A model generated the notes under the pieces. That model was not told where the DNA came from, did no database searches, and saw only the letters and a list, made by a program, of their open reading frames with translations. 64,000 bases of DNA from Terebella lapidaria (taxonomy: Eukaryota > Annelida > Polychaeta > Terebellida > Terebellidae): positions 23,709,402 to 23,773,401 of the forward strand of contig OX424567.1 of NCBI GenBank assembly GCA_949152475.1, in the 5' to 3' direction. Of this stretch, positions 1 to 11,042 are shown one piece after another. The position numbers and the translations under genes were made by a program. Position 1 is the stretch's first letter, and every line of letters begins with the position of its first letter.

Positions 1-35
1 TGTTAATTCGTGGCCACGAATTGTTAAATTGTGTG

Positions 36-135
36 CACGGTTTGGTAAACCGTGCTCACGGATTGGTAAACTGTGCGCACGGATTGGTAAACCGTGTGCA
101 CGGATTGGTAAACCATGCGCACGGATTAATAAATA
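36..135. repeat. 21-bp minisatellite, about 5 copies
   Basis: Five head-to-tail units of 21 bp, each starting CACGG(A/T)TTGGTAAACC, run from 36 to about 135. Each unit is itself close to a palindrome (CACGGTTTGGTAAACCGTG in the first). The array is preceded by a CGTGGCCACGAATT palindrome and followed at 140-165 by a terminus ending CTCCGTA that resembles the ends of the hairpin element at 4757-5043. The array therefore looks like the inside of a MITE whose left end lies outside the window. It reads as a 7-residue repeat in one frame, which I regard as incidental. Confidence 0.75.
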
Positions 136-165
136 TTTTCGGTATGTCACCTCAGGGGCTCCGTA

Positions 166-882
166 ATTTCCCTTGTGTTTTTTTACATTTTATTTATTGT
201 TAAGACCACGAAGAAATGGGTGAATATAACACCAAATGCAGTGTGCACACCACACATACTACTGATAATATGAGTATTTTTTTCGCACTATAAATTCATT
301 ACCATAATATGACATTTAATTTGCATAACAACTAGACTATCTGTCGCTACCACCAACAAGATTGTATCGTCTCATTAAGCCCCTTGTCCCTGTATTTACG
401 AAAAAACATATGTCAAATTCAGTGTCACTTTTCCGAAAATCATTTATGACTTTTTAATACGAAGTATTCGTTACTGATATGGCTGTATGCAAAATCTTCA
501 GCCATACATTCTTTTTTCTGGATGAATCAAATTAGAAATCGCTGTCTAACTTCTTAATGTCACGGAAGCTGAAATTCAAGGTCACTATTTTAAAGATCAC
601 TATTTTAAAGCTTCCAAGTGTTCAGTACGAACGAACACTTTATTCCCAAAAATATAAACCTGTTTAGCAACTTTTGTTGACTTGCGTTAGATAATGCTGT
701 GCCCTTTTGAGTAACAACTAATTCGTCATGTTATAATATTATGACGATCAAAAACTGGAAACTGTATTTTATGTCGTCCATCAATTTCTTGACTGCATTG
801 AGTTGGAAATTTTGCTCTATACCCATAACAAGACTGATCCCCGTGAAAATTACTAAGATGCCCATGCAAAATAACAAAACAG
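166..882. other. Non-coding, nothing recognised
   Basis: AT-rich sequence without a convincing exon, RNA gene or repeat that I can recognise. The short open frames here have no domain-like composition. Confidence 0.5.
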
Positions 883-1548
883 TCAGTGTAAAATTAGGAC
901 ATGTATTGCGATCACATGAACACGCAACGAACGGATGCTGACGCGGCGATAACATGGCCAAAACCATAGTATATCCGACTCATCGTCCGGAGATACAATT
1001 GAAATGAGCAATCCCTGGAGAAGCACGTACTTTGCTCTGCGACAGTAACACATGAAGAAGATGATGATTCCGACGACGACTGCGACCAGAAACAGAGCCA
1101 GGAACAGTAAACCACCTGTGTGTAAGTAGCATGGGATTAGATACCGACAATAAATAGCTTATGATGAAATAATCTAAATACGATTATAGGATGATTTCCA
1201 CGACTATACTGTCACAGTGGTAAAATTGTACATACCGCTACACGATTCGCTTGTGTCATCATGAACACAATAGGAAATACCACTCAGGTGAACACCCTGT
1301 ACTCATTATTGATTTGACGAACATCTAATCAAGCGAAGAACTGATATTGACTAATTTGTCACCTAGCAAGGCCTTGTCCACCCCTCCACCGCCACCGCTG
1401 TCGTCACTACCACCGTCAGAACTGGACGTCGCAGTGGTCGTCTGGGACGTGGACACATCGCGCGGATACCTGGCGTGGAGCACGTGCTGTTGCCTGGCAA
1501 CCCGTGGGATGCCCATCCTGGTGAGGTGTGGATGGCGTGGCGTCTGTG
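883..1548 (-). CDS. Putative 3' exons of a single-pass membrane protein
   Basis: Two exons are proposed on the minus strand. Exon A (1548-1363) follows an acceptor ending TTTACAG and ends at a donor TAG|GTGACA. It encodes a Ser/Thr/Gly-rich stretch (STSQTTTATSSSDGG). Exon B (1115-883) follows an acceptor CACACAG. It begins with a very hydrophobic segment (LFLALFLVAVVVGIIIFF), then CYCRR and a short tail, and ends at TGA. Both junctions are phase 1, so the spliced frame is continuous and exon A is a multiple of three. The pattern fits the juxtamembrane stalk, transmembrane helix and cytoplasmic tail of a type I receptor. The family is not recognised and upstream exons are not identified. Spliced RNA would be decisive. 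Confidence 0.4.
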
Positions 1549-2976
1549 CTGTAAATTAGGCTTCTCTCATTCACAACGGCAAAGCGATAACCTAATCAAA
1601 ATAATTAGAATACGAGTACGATATTGAGAACATGCAATCCAATTCTACCCTTTCATCATTATAGGGTGCGTGCCTGGCCAAAGTAATTGATTTCGCCTGC
1701 TATTTATGCCAGTGAATGCTTCAAAGTGCATGATCTTGTGACAAACAGACTAAAGCACAATGGTTTCTGCCTGCAGCGTAGCTAGAGTGTCACTGTGTCA
1801 TACGATTAATTTCCGTTCATACAAAGCCGCGACATTTTTATCGGAACAGTTGCCCTGCGCGGTGGAATCACGATATTTTCTTATCAACAATGAGGGTGAC
1901 GTACTAGATAAAAGAGTTTGGCAGTTTAATGGAATGCCTAGGAACTCGCCATGGAGCATACCGGGCGAAAATCTGATTATAAGTGTCTTAAAATGAGTCT
2001 AAGCATTTTAAAAACCGTTTGATATTCTATGCATCTACGTAAATATATCATTGATAGCAAAGGTCTCACTATATAGGACACATACATACATCCAATTAAT
2101 TTCAATGTGTAAATATTTCAACCGTATTCGAGATTTCGAGTGCAATCTGTTTGGGCAGAGACAACCGTACTAACATTGTAGATCTCTATGCCTATTGCTT
2201 GTATTTAATACGCCTATATCTCGTGTGATGTTCCCTGACGCTGAACATACATGCACTTCACAATGTCGCGTCTATACTCGCACCGACAGGCATATTGATT
2301 TTTGGAACGTGATATTCTTGAACGCATTCAAAATTTCCGTTGAACGGTATATAACCAATATATATTGTATGTTATGGTTGGGACTTTAACAGTGTTCCCA
2401 CACTAATCATTAGTGGTGTCATCCCATTTACGCCTAATACATCATCTCACCAACTGACAAACATTTCACTCAATGGCTCATAGATCGATTGGCGATGATA
2501 CATATTAATTATAAATTCATATCCACGCGTCACGCGTTCGCAAAACATAATTTTGTCAGGAATCGCCAATTTATAGACAATATTGTGATAGTGACACGAT
2601 ATACCCCATAATTTTCTATTGTGGGGGTGTTTACTCATGTAGTAATCATATAATCGCTAACAATTATGATATGAATGTGGACGAATACACGTCCACACAA
2701 ACTCATGCCCAAACATTAATCGCGCACAGATTTCTTCAAATTATTCAAGATGGTGACAACGTATTGATTGACAGTATTACGTAAATGAGAACGAATACCC
2801 ACATTGATGATTAACATGTACTCACGTTTAGAAATGATAACATGTAGGTAATCCAATGGTATTCCGTGCACATGTCCAGAGTTATATTTTATTTCACCTC
2901 GTTTATCGCCCCTTAGTGAACGTTGGAAACACCCAAACAATGTTTGTTGTTAGCCCGTGTGCATGACTCGGTTCAG
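1549..2976. other. Non-coding, nothing recognised
   Basis: No exon or repeat recognised. An 78-codon frame at 1760-1996 (+) lacks any family signature and I do not call it. Confidence 0.4.
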
Positions 2977-3066
2977 TCAGGCATGTCTTTGCTGGTGACG
3001 TACTTGTGTCAACCAAGCACCGCTAGAGAATAATACTGATCGATATCGGTCGCCGAAGAATTTTAC

Positions 3067-3190
3067 CTGGCAAATCCACGCCTCGTCCAGCAGCGCGCCC
3101 GAACTCGTCGGCGGTATTGACAACGAGCGGTGCCGAGTGATGCGCGTCGCGCAGGGAATTGTGGGTCGTTCCTCGCAGACGATATTTTCA
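3067..3190 (-). other. GC-rich exon-like patch
   Basis: This patch is clearly more GC-rich than its surroundings. On the minus strand it ends at a good donor (CCAG|GTAAAA at 3067/3066). In the phase that would splice into the membrane-protein exon at 1548 it is open back to a TGA near 3190. It could be an upstream exon of that gene, or a CpG-rich promoter patch. No domain is recognised and no strong acceptor is seen. Confidence 0.25.
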
Positions 3191-3259
3191 CGTGATGGAA
3201 TTTGACAAGAGCGACTGTCGCGGAGAATTTTTCGATACTCCATATCAAACCTTGACATA

Positions 3260-4065
3260 CTTCATGTCAGCCTTGATCATGGACGTAAGTTGAGAACAGT
3301 GGAGCGCGCACTGGACTTACGGGCTCAGTTGGGCTTCGTCATGGGAGATCATGTAACGACTTATCGTATGGCACTCTGATTTCAACACACATGCAGGTCT
3401 AATTACATCTGAGATGTCATATGCTTCGTTCGTGAAAGCCTAGGTGATTATTGTAGTATGCCTTCTGGGTTAGGCATGGATTTACAGTCACTGAATCAAT
3501 ATATTATCACATTTCTGTTCGGAGTGTTCGTTATATAATAGTTATCCTTTATTTCTATTTCCTTACCTGTTTGCTGATATTATTCCTGTAAGCCTAGTTC
3601 AGCGACGGTAAAATACATTATCCTGTGACTTCTCTACCGTATTTAATTTGATATGCAACTTCACACATCAAGAATGAAAAGTTACCAATCTACCCCGACT
3701 TTATACAGATTTGATTCTAAAATGGGGACTCTAGATTCTGGGTGAATGCTGCATGGGTAAAATATTTGGCCATGTTCATCATATTCATGTGAAATGTACA
3801 TGCAATGAACAATGTACAAAATGTCGATGCAATTCTAAGTTAGACGACAAAAAATGCTGTATTCAAGCTCATCATATCGATCTCAAAGGATTAGGATACT
3901 GAAACTAGAACACTAGAATGCGAAATCGTATGCGAAGCTTGAGGTTCATGGATGAAGCTAAAATGGACATTAGGGTAGAATTCTGAGTTAAGAGTTACAT
4001 GTATGTGGATACGCCTTCTGTTTTTGAGTTTTGGTGTGCACATACTCCACATGATCATGCGTCTG
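3260..4065. other. Non-coding, nothing recognised
   Basis: AT-rich, without gene or repeat structure that I can name. Confidence 0.4.
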
Positions 4066-4074
4066 AAATATAAT

Positions 4075-4152
4075 AATATTAATAATGATAATATCAATAT
4101 TAATAATAATAATAAGAAGAAGAAGAAGAAGAAGAAGAATAATAAGAATATT
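4075..4152. repeat. (AAT)n / (AAG)n microsatellite
   Basis: Trinucleotide tract of AAT units passing into about eight AAG/GAA units and back to AAT. Confidence 0.9.
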
Positions 4153-4171
4153 TAATAATTGGTATCCTCAA

Positions 4172-4443
4172 GACATGATTTCAATTCTAAAGGCTTGATT
4201 TACTAGTATTTGGGCTTGAATGCGTCTGTGTGCAAGTGTTTTTTCAATCAATCAATAAATCATATTTATTTCCATTTCATACGTATGAAATGTCGTCCCA
4301 CCAAAAAAAAGGTGCCTCCCTACCCAATTTTCTCTTGAGCTGAGGACGGTATATTTTGCAAAATAAAAAATAAAAAGTCCCTCCCTACCCAGTTTTGAAA
4401 AAATAGGAGGACGAGAAACAGAATATTAATTTTTTTAGGCCTT
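4172..4443 (-). mobile_element. MITE family A, partial copy
   Basis: This stretch is the reverse complement of about 6180-6456 with some substitutions. Shared landmarks are TTCAATCAATCAAT, CATACGTATGAAATGTCGTC and CGAGAAACAG. It ends at 4443 with the same terminus (TTTTTTTAGGCCT) as the fuller copy at 6176-6828. Only one end is present, so this is a truncated copy. No coding capacity. Confidence 0.7.
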
Positions 4444-4756
4444 ATATGCAATTAATACACTTTTTTGAAATACGCAGGATTCATGTCAACGGCTAGAAAC
4501 TAGTGTGAGAGGAGGCATATTGGCCTAGCATACACTGATTAGAGATGAGAAAATTTCAGTGACAAATCGGTTTGACCCGACCGGGACTAGAAACTGTATG
4601 AGCTCTACGTATATAATATATTCACATAAATACGATTACCGCTCGAATTTTAACAGTAAACTCAATTCATTTATTTATTGAAGGTTTATCACTACCAAAG
4701 GGTAGCACAGAAACTACATGTCGATTTTTCATTTTGTGTTATGTTTTCAGCTTAAT

Positions 4757-5043
4757 ACGGAGCTGCTGAAAGGACACGAAAGAAATATTTTTTGGACATA
4801 CATGTATGGTTATTGCGTTCCCTCGCAATATTATTGCGTTCCCTCGCATTCAGGATCGCGTTCACTCGCATTAGCTTTCCTTGTGCTGACGCCCATGACT
4901 TCTGAGAGGGTTTTGCCACAAGATCGCGAATTCAGAATACGAGGAAACGCAATAAGTTCGTGAGGACACGCGATCCGGATTGCGACGGAACGCAATAACA
5001 ATGTGCCAAACATATTTCTCCCATGTCCCCTCAGCAGCTCCGT
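4757..5043. mobile_element. Hairpin MITE (287 bp)
   Basis: The whole segment is an imperfect inverted repeat. It opens with TACGGAGCTGCTGA and closes with TCAGCAGCTCCGTA. Inner arms share GTTATTGCGTTCC, and the loop holds degenerate ATTGCGTTCCCTCGCA units. The ends sit on TA, as expected for TA-targeting MITEs. No coding capacity. Confidence 0.75.
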
Positions 5044-6047
5044 AGCTCTAGACTACTATATAATTTCAGAAATCCCTTCCCCCTGTGGAAAACGGATGTC
5101 CCGCCAAGGAAGAGGTTTCCTTATCGTGTTGAACGGGTTGGTATTCTCGGTTGCATTATGATGAAAATATAACCGTTGCTGACATATTCTGATACTTCAT
5201 GATGACAGACTATCATCCACCAATTGCATGGGTACAAACTTATGCGCAATGTTAATCAACCCATTTGTAACCTACGGTGGAGAGAATTATTTTTGTGGCC
5301 AGCGGATTATGTTGGGATGGGAAAGTTTGTGTGATTAATAACCTCAATTTAATGGATTGAATTGCTCATTTTATCTATAATGAATACAGAAGAACATATC
5401 TATAGATGTATATCCAAGTTCAGACACTAAATGGTTTCAATGTTGCCCAATGATTTGGATCAATTTGATAGTTTATGCATCTTTTGGTGTGAAAAAACAA
5501 CATTTTCATCACATTTTATCAATTTTATGTCGGAAGCTCTAAAGTTGGCAATCTTTCGTAATTGTTCTGCTAACATCAGAAATTTAGCTCAATATTTTTG
5601 TTGCGCTACTGTAATGCGTATGTATTACGATAAATCAACAAATATTGCTTACATTATTTGCGTTCAATCACAAGATTGAAATGTAAAACTTTAATGAAAC
5701 AATCAGAAATATTATTTTTTATTTTTCTCGTTTTGAAAGTGCTGTGATCCTTTTGTTGAGATTTCTATATTCAAAACAAATGATAGCAGGACCGGGGCCG
5801 CCCATGCCTACCCTACGTGGGTCTGATTTTACCCAAACTTAGAAAACCCGTGTGACGCGCTGGCCAATAACTGCCAAAAGTCGATACAGTCTATGTAATG
5901 TACAGGGTCAGGTCAACGGAAAGCAAACGTCTGACTGTTTTTCAATCAGTTCGGGCGGTTTATTTTGGGAGAATATGTAGGTATAAATGAAAAGAGCCTC
6001 GTACGAATAGATGTAGACATATCATAACGGTGTAAGTGCATGTTTTA
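5044..6047. other. Non-coding, nothing recognised
   Basis: AT-rich. An open frame at 5431-5679 has no recognisable features and I do not call it. Confidence 0.4.
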
Positions 6048-6175
6048 AGATTAGTTACTTTTCCACACGAGCTGGTTCCACTATTCCAATGCTGAAGGTC
6101 CGGACTGGGTTTTCAGGCTTGGTTCATCGTTGCTAAATAATCATCATAGATGAAGATGATATTGTACTAATTCTC

Positions 6176-6828
6176 TTCACTAAGACCTTTAAAAAATTCT
6201 GTTTCTCGTCCTCCTATTTTTTCAAAACTGGGTAGGGAGGGACTTATTTTTCATTTTTTATTTTGCAAAAAATACCGTCCTCAGCTCATGAGAAAATTGG
6301 GTAGGGAGGCACTTTCTATTTTTTATTTTTGGTGGGACGACATTTCACACGTATGAAATAAAAATTAATTTGATCGATTGATTGATTGAAAAAAAAGACT
6401 TGCGCATTGACGCATTCAAGTCCAAATAAAACCAAGCCTTTAGAATTGAAATCATGTATAAACACATGACGTTAATGATTTCATTTTTAGAGGCATGATT
6501 TATTTGCACTTGACAGCTCTTGGTCAGGCACCTTGACACCACTTGACACCACAATACATGTAACCATATGAAATAACTGTTTTTGAAAACTGGTAGCGTC
6601 TTTGTTTCATTTGACGGAGAGTGCAAACAAGGAGGTAAGTTAAATATATGCCAAATTTGCATGCTGAGATCCGATGTCTCGATCATTTACTTTCCTCAAA
6701 ATAGGGGAGGAAAACACTTTTTATTTTTTATTTGAGAATCTCGAATAAAAAAAATCCGGGAGGCTGCTTTTGAACACAGGCGGGCGGGCACGAGAAACAG
6801 AAAATTATTTTTTTAGGCCTAATCTATA
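6176..6828 (+). mobile_element. MITE family A, full copy
   Basis: About 650 bp absent from the right arm. The right arm runs directly from the ATGATGATTATTTAGC side to the CTATATCAATGGCATG side. Its ends are inverted copies of each other, roughly 28 bp: AGACCTTTAAAAAATTCTG then TTTCTCGT at the left, and CGAGAAACAG then TTTTTTTAGGCCTAA at the right. It carries poly-T/poly-A-rich internal blocks (TTTTTATTTTTTATTT) and no transposase. A truncated, oppositely oriented relative lies at 4172-4443. Confidence 0.65.
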
Positions 6829-8999
6829 TCAATGGCATGTTTTGCGCGATATTACCAGATATGTATTTTTACAGAACAAAACTATTCAGATATGGAAACA
6901 TTCCATTTATATCGAAATGTAGGAATTTATTGCTATATTAATGTATATATTTTAGAGTGCCCATCATCTTCAGGTACTGACCGAAAATATTTTTTTATAC
7001 ACGCCTACATGATTCCCCAAATTACATGGATTGCCATTCTCAGCCTTCTTAGTAGCTGCAATAAAAAAATCACTGAAACATAATGGGGCAATAGTTGCAT
7101 TTTCTGCCTATTTAGGAAAACCTTAGTCGGATGGAGTAGGTTTCCATCACGTGGATACGTGGATACGTGGATACCTGATCTCAAGTTTCCTTTTGCCAAA
7201 ATAATGGAAATACTTGATTGATGCTTACTTGTCAAGGTCAAGTTGTACGTTTGGAGAGATCACGATCGCTAGATTTTTGTGGTCATGGAGATCGAATTCA
7301 AGTCTGTTTGCTCAAACATTCCTAACCGGAAACTTGTTCCAATCATTCGGACCAGCTTCTGGTCATTTTCTTGTTTTACCGTAGCATTAGGTGCATTTTG
7401 AATAAACATCTTGAAAAAAGATCTCAATTTAAATGCGAGTGAGGCTTCAAAGCAACAAGCAATCAACGGACCTATCTTTGTAAGTGTGAAACAATGATAA
7501 AACAGTGATAACTGCTTGGTACTAACATACTATTCAGTGTGTACCGGGTGATGTGTTAAAAACGCTCCTCCTAAAACCATTTTATTGAAATTACTACTTG
7601 CGGGTGCAGTTTTTTCTAGATCAATTGGTTAGCATCGATAATATAGAAATTGCATCCACAAAAATACATCTTCGTGACTCTACAGTGAACTTTGAAAATA
7701 CATTGTTTTCCTTATAAACTGCCAGTTTCTGCCACACTGAAAGACGGAAGCCGAATATGAAACAGTGATGGAACGTGGTTTCATCACGTTTGTATATCGT
7801 TCAGATACAAGTCCATAACAATTGAACCATGTATTCCCTTCAAGCTCCGCCGTTCAGACCACCCTCCCATTATCGTCAGAGATCCTATGATCTTGTTAAC
7901 TAGTACGGAAGAGTGTGTTCAAAAGAACGGATCACAACCAAGTATTTTATTTTGTTTACATTACTGAGATTCAATGCACTGAGGAGACAGTAGACAACAC
8001 GACAACATATAGAACATTCACACAACACGAAGTGTGAACTGGTACTAAGAGGGCCAACTTGACCCGAAGAAAGAAAAAGACAGAAAAACAAATAGTCCAC
8101 TCTCAGTCTGAGTGGTAAATCGGTTCATAACGATCCCTTCAATTTAGGATAAAAGCTTTTCCAGTTTGCCCTCCAAATTCTCGTCCAATTATAGTAGAGA
8201 AAGAATACATGCATATAATGATTAAACATGAATTTGATGAATTACCCAATCGAGAATAATACGTACTGTACTAAAGGAACCATAATGGAATTAGAGTGAT
8301 GGAATGAATCCTATGGATTAATATGCTTTTTACAATGAGTCAATATCCCAACAAAATGCCAAGATAAGACATTCACCAATTTCTGGAACCAAACATTTAT
8401 ACCAATGTGTATCCATTACGTCACCAATGAATCTAATCCATGAAATGCCCAAACAATTGAATGAAACATTGGATTTATGGAGTTTCGGGACAAAATAGAG
8501 ATATGCGTATTCCGTGCGATTCTTCACATTTTTCTTTGCATTTTCCAATGATACATGGAACCTGCGAAATTTGAATACATTTTGGAAAAAAGAACATTTA
8601 TTTTCAAAAAAGCTGACACAAATGTGCTTTGTCTACAGGATATGTATAAAAGAGTAAACATGATTTTCCTCGATTGAATGTTTTAATAGTCTCAACATCA
8701 AATACCGGTATTTGTGGCCAATATCAATTATTCAGAGTTTTTGTCACCCAAGCCAACAAATTTCCATCAGGTGTTCATATCCAGGCACAGGTGTGGAACC
8801 GGTCGGATAAAAGTTGCAAACATACATGTACATGTACTGATCGATTCTAATTTTTAATAATTACAAAACTGGTATAGAGAAAATTCTAGGACAAACATCT
8901 TGACGTACAGAATTTATAAATATCTGACAGAAAAAAGACAAGGAATTTTCAACATTGATTACTGGTAACAAGGCTGGTACAACCAGCTACACTCAAGTC
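6829..8999. other. Non-coding flank downstream of lectin gene, left arm
   Basis: Conserved with 39,862-41,860 of the right arm. A minus-strand frame at 8330-8548 has a readable counterpart at 40,363-40,629 (shared VSFNCLG and a following SWI-FIGD block), but no start or splice context is convincing. A frame at 6832-7083 (+) also has a counterpart at 41,568-41,852. Neither is recognised as a family. Confidence 0.45.
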
Positions 9000-10116
9000 C
9001 TAAAATTCACATAACGATATTCTCCGGGACTCGCAATCTATCCACTTGACTCCAACCTTGTAGACACTCATCACCAAACACTTTTGTCCATCGTGTGATC
9101 TCCTGAAGGCATCCGACACAATATTCCCACTCAACCACTTTGCTTCTCCATCCTCTACGTATGCACCAAGCCAGCCTGAATCATCTAATGTGTTAATACA
9201 AAGCTTAATTATATTGTTGACAACGATAGTGACTGCAAATTCAATGTCATAGTATGATGTTGTCATAGTATGAGTATGATGTTGAACCTTGCTTACTGTA
9301 ATGGGGTATTGCATAGTGTATATCTCAACTACTGATTCATACTAATCAATTGATAACTTGAGTTGACATTTTCAGGACAACGATCACATGAAAACACATG
9401 TGCACAGGGGGTCGTGTTCACTCTCATTGCTCATATCAAAATAATATAATTTAACCTTGCATGATCTGATTGACAGTTGCTTCTTCGTCATCGGTCTGGA
9501 GCTCCACTAGGTGTGCGGTCACGTGTATCACCTGACAAAGCTCATTAGCATATGCCCAGGTAACTTTGGTCTCTACTACTCCATAACACTTGTCATCGAA
9601 CCCGTGGAAAGACATCCCTTCTGGACAGGTCCCTAACAAGAAAAATGGATCAATATTAGCTGAGACCCATGCTCAAAATGCAGCATAAAAATAACTGAAT
9701 TTTCGCAGACGTTCAGCAGAGAGTATGTTATCTTAGAAATGGCTGAAAAAAAGACTATTTAATTTCCTTTTGGAATGTGAACAATAACGCAATAATCACA
9801 GCTTACAGTAGTAAGTGGAGCCATCTTCAATCTCCAAATCAGTTCTGCTGACGCCCTCCAGGAGCTCACACTGTACGCTGTCTGCCAGCTCTCCATTACC
9901 TCCACCTCGCCGAACGTTGAAACTGCGACACTCATGGTACAATTGGCAGGCTCTTCTACAGGACCGTGCATTCGCGCTCCCAGAACTTAACACTGTCCCG
10001 TTAGCTCTCCTTCTGCTGAGCGCAACAAACTGGTATTTGTTGTGTGGAATCATTACTGTGTGCTGTATGAGCAGAGCCACAAACATTGATACCGGTGTCA
10101 GTTTTTTCACGAGCAT
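9000..10116 (-). CDS. Secreted PAN/apple-like plus C-type-lectin-like protein (left copy, intact)
   Basis: Three exons on the minus strand: 10116-9807, 9632-9456 and 9175-9000. Donors are ACT|GTAAGC and AAG|GTTAAA; acceptors are TTGTTAG and GATTCAG. All junctions are phase 1 and together give a continuous 220-residue frame. Residues 1-18 form a signal peptide (MLVKKLTPVSMFVALLIQ). Residues ~35-103 resemble a PAN/apple fold (CRRACQLYHECRSFNV, later CELL). Exons 2-3 form a C-type-lectin-like domain (CPEGMSF, CYGV, ANELCQ, WLGAY, KCLVMS, WIDCESRRISLCEF). The Ca-binding EPN/QPD and WND motifs are not evident, so sugar binding is doubtful; secreted recognition or adhesion is inferred. It lies about 0.9 kb downstream of the sulfotransferase on the same strand. 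Confidence 0.8.
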
Positions 10117-11042
10117 ATTCAGTGTTTAGCCTTGTTCTGTACTCGCTAACTCGCTATTTTGATAATTTTCAGCTATCAGCTAGTCGCACACACACAAAGT
10201 ACATTTTCTACACGTATCATATGTCATTGCGTTTGGAGTTCAGACGATGTGAGTGCTTCTTTTTAAATATTTTCCGTTTGATTAGCTTGCCATTGTACGC
10301 ATCAGAATGATGGAACCTCTAAGCGGCACATAATACATACCTGCAATACCTAATACTAAGTCATTCGACATTTTTATGTCAATAAAATGAAGGAGGGTCG
10401 TGTCATGCCCATACACAGATATGCTTATCATGGGTATAGTATTCAATAAAGGCTGATGAATAATGCATATTCATCATTCCTTCCGCTATACGATGCCAAT
10501 GCCTTCTGAGGCAGCTCTAATGACTCCTCGTGGCTGATGAAATCAACATGTGAAATATATTGAATGTACCGTATTTTTGTGGCGGGTTGAGTGGTGCATG
10601 TACTAAATGATGTATTCGATCCATGTTTACGTTCAGCAGTGAGTGCTGAAACAAAAACACCATTTTCTTCAAAGAACTATTCAGCCAAGTGGTTAAATTG
10701 ATTTACTCAGTTTTCATAGCAATTTCTAGCCAAAACAGATCAGACATACAAAATGTCAATCTTTTCGACAATTTTTTAGTTGTTCATTGAAAATTTTACC
10801 ACCCGCACTTAGAATGATAGTTTCTGTGTAATAGAAATTTAATGACACAATGTGCTTTTCTGTTCAGTTATGATGTTGGACACTGTTCCACGTGTTCTTC
10901 AAATCAGTAAACACATGCATTCTGGTATGTTATTTACTGCTAAACACTCAACAAACACTCGGTGTTTAGCAAACTCTGCTAAAGAATGATGGAATCATGT
11001 AATCCCATTGTGCAGACAATTGTATGACTGGAATGTATTTCT
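10117..11042. other. Intergenic between lectin-like gene and sulfotransferase, left arm
   Basis: Holds the promoter side of the lectin gene and the 3' region of the sulfotransferase. Matches about 37,900-38,749 in the right arm. No further gene seen. Confidence 0.6.
10838..10843 (-). terminator. ATTAAA poly(A) signal candidate, left sulfotransferase
   Basis: ATTAAA on the minus strand about 200 bp after the stop. The homologous place in the right arm (38,076-38,081) reads AATAAA. Alignment of both arms here supports a shared 3' end. Confidence 0.4.

Noticed and set aside
36..135. Short regularly spaced repeats that might be read as a CRISPR array
   Set aside because: Units are contiguous 21-bp tandem copies with no unique spacers, in a eukaryotic genome with introns.
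4172..6456. A 2.3-kb transposon with 275-bp terminal inverted repeats
   Set aside because: The empty site in the right arm and the matching termini show two separate copies of one MITE family in opposite orientation (4172-4443 and 6176-6828).
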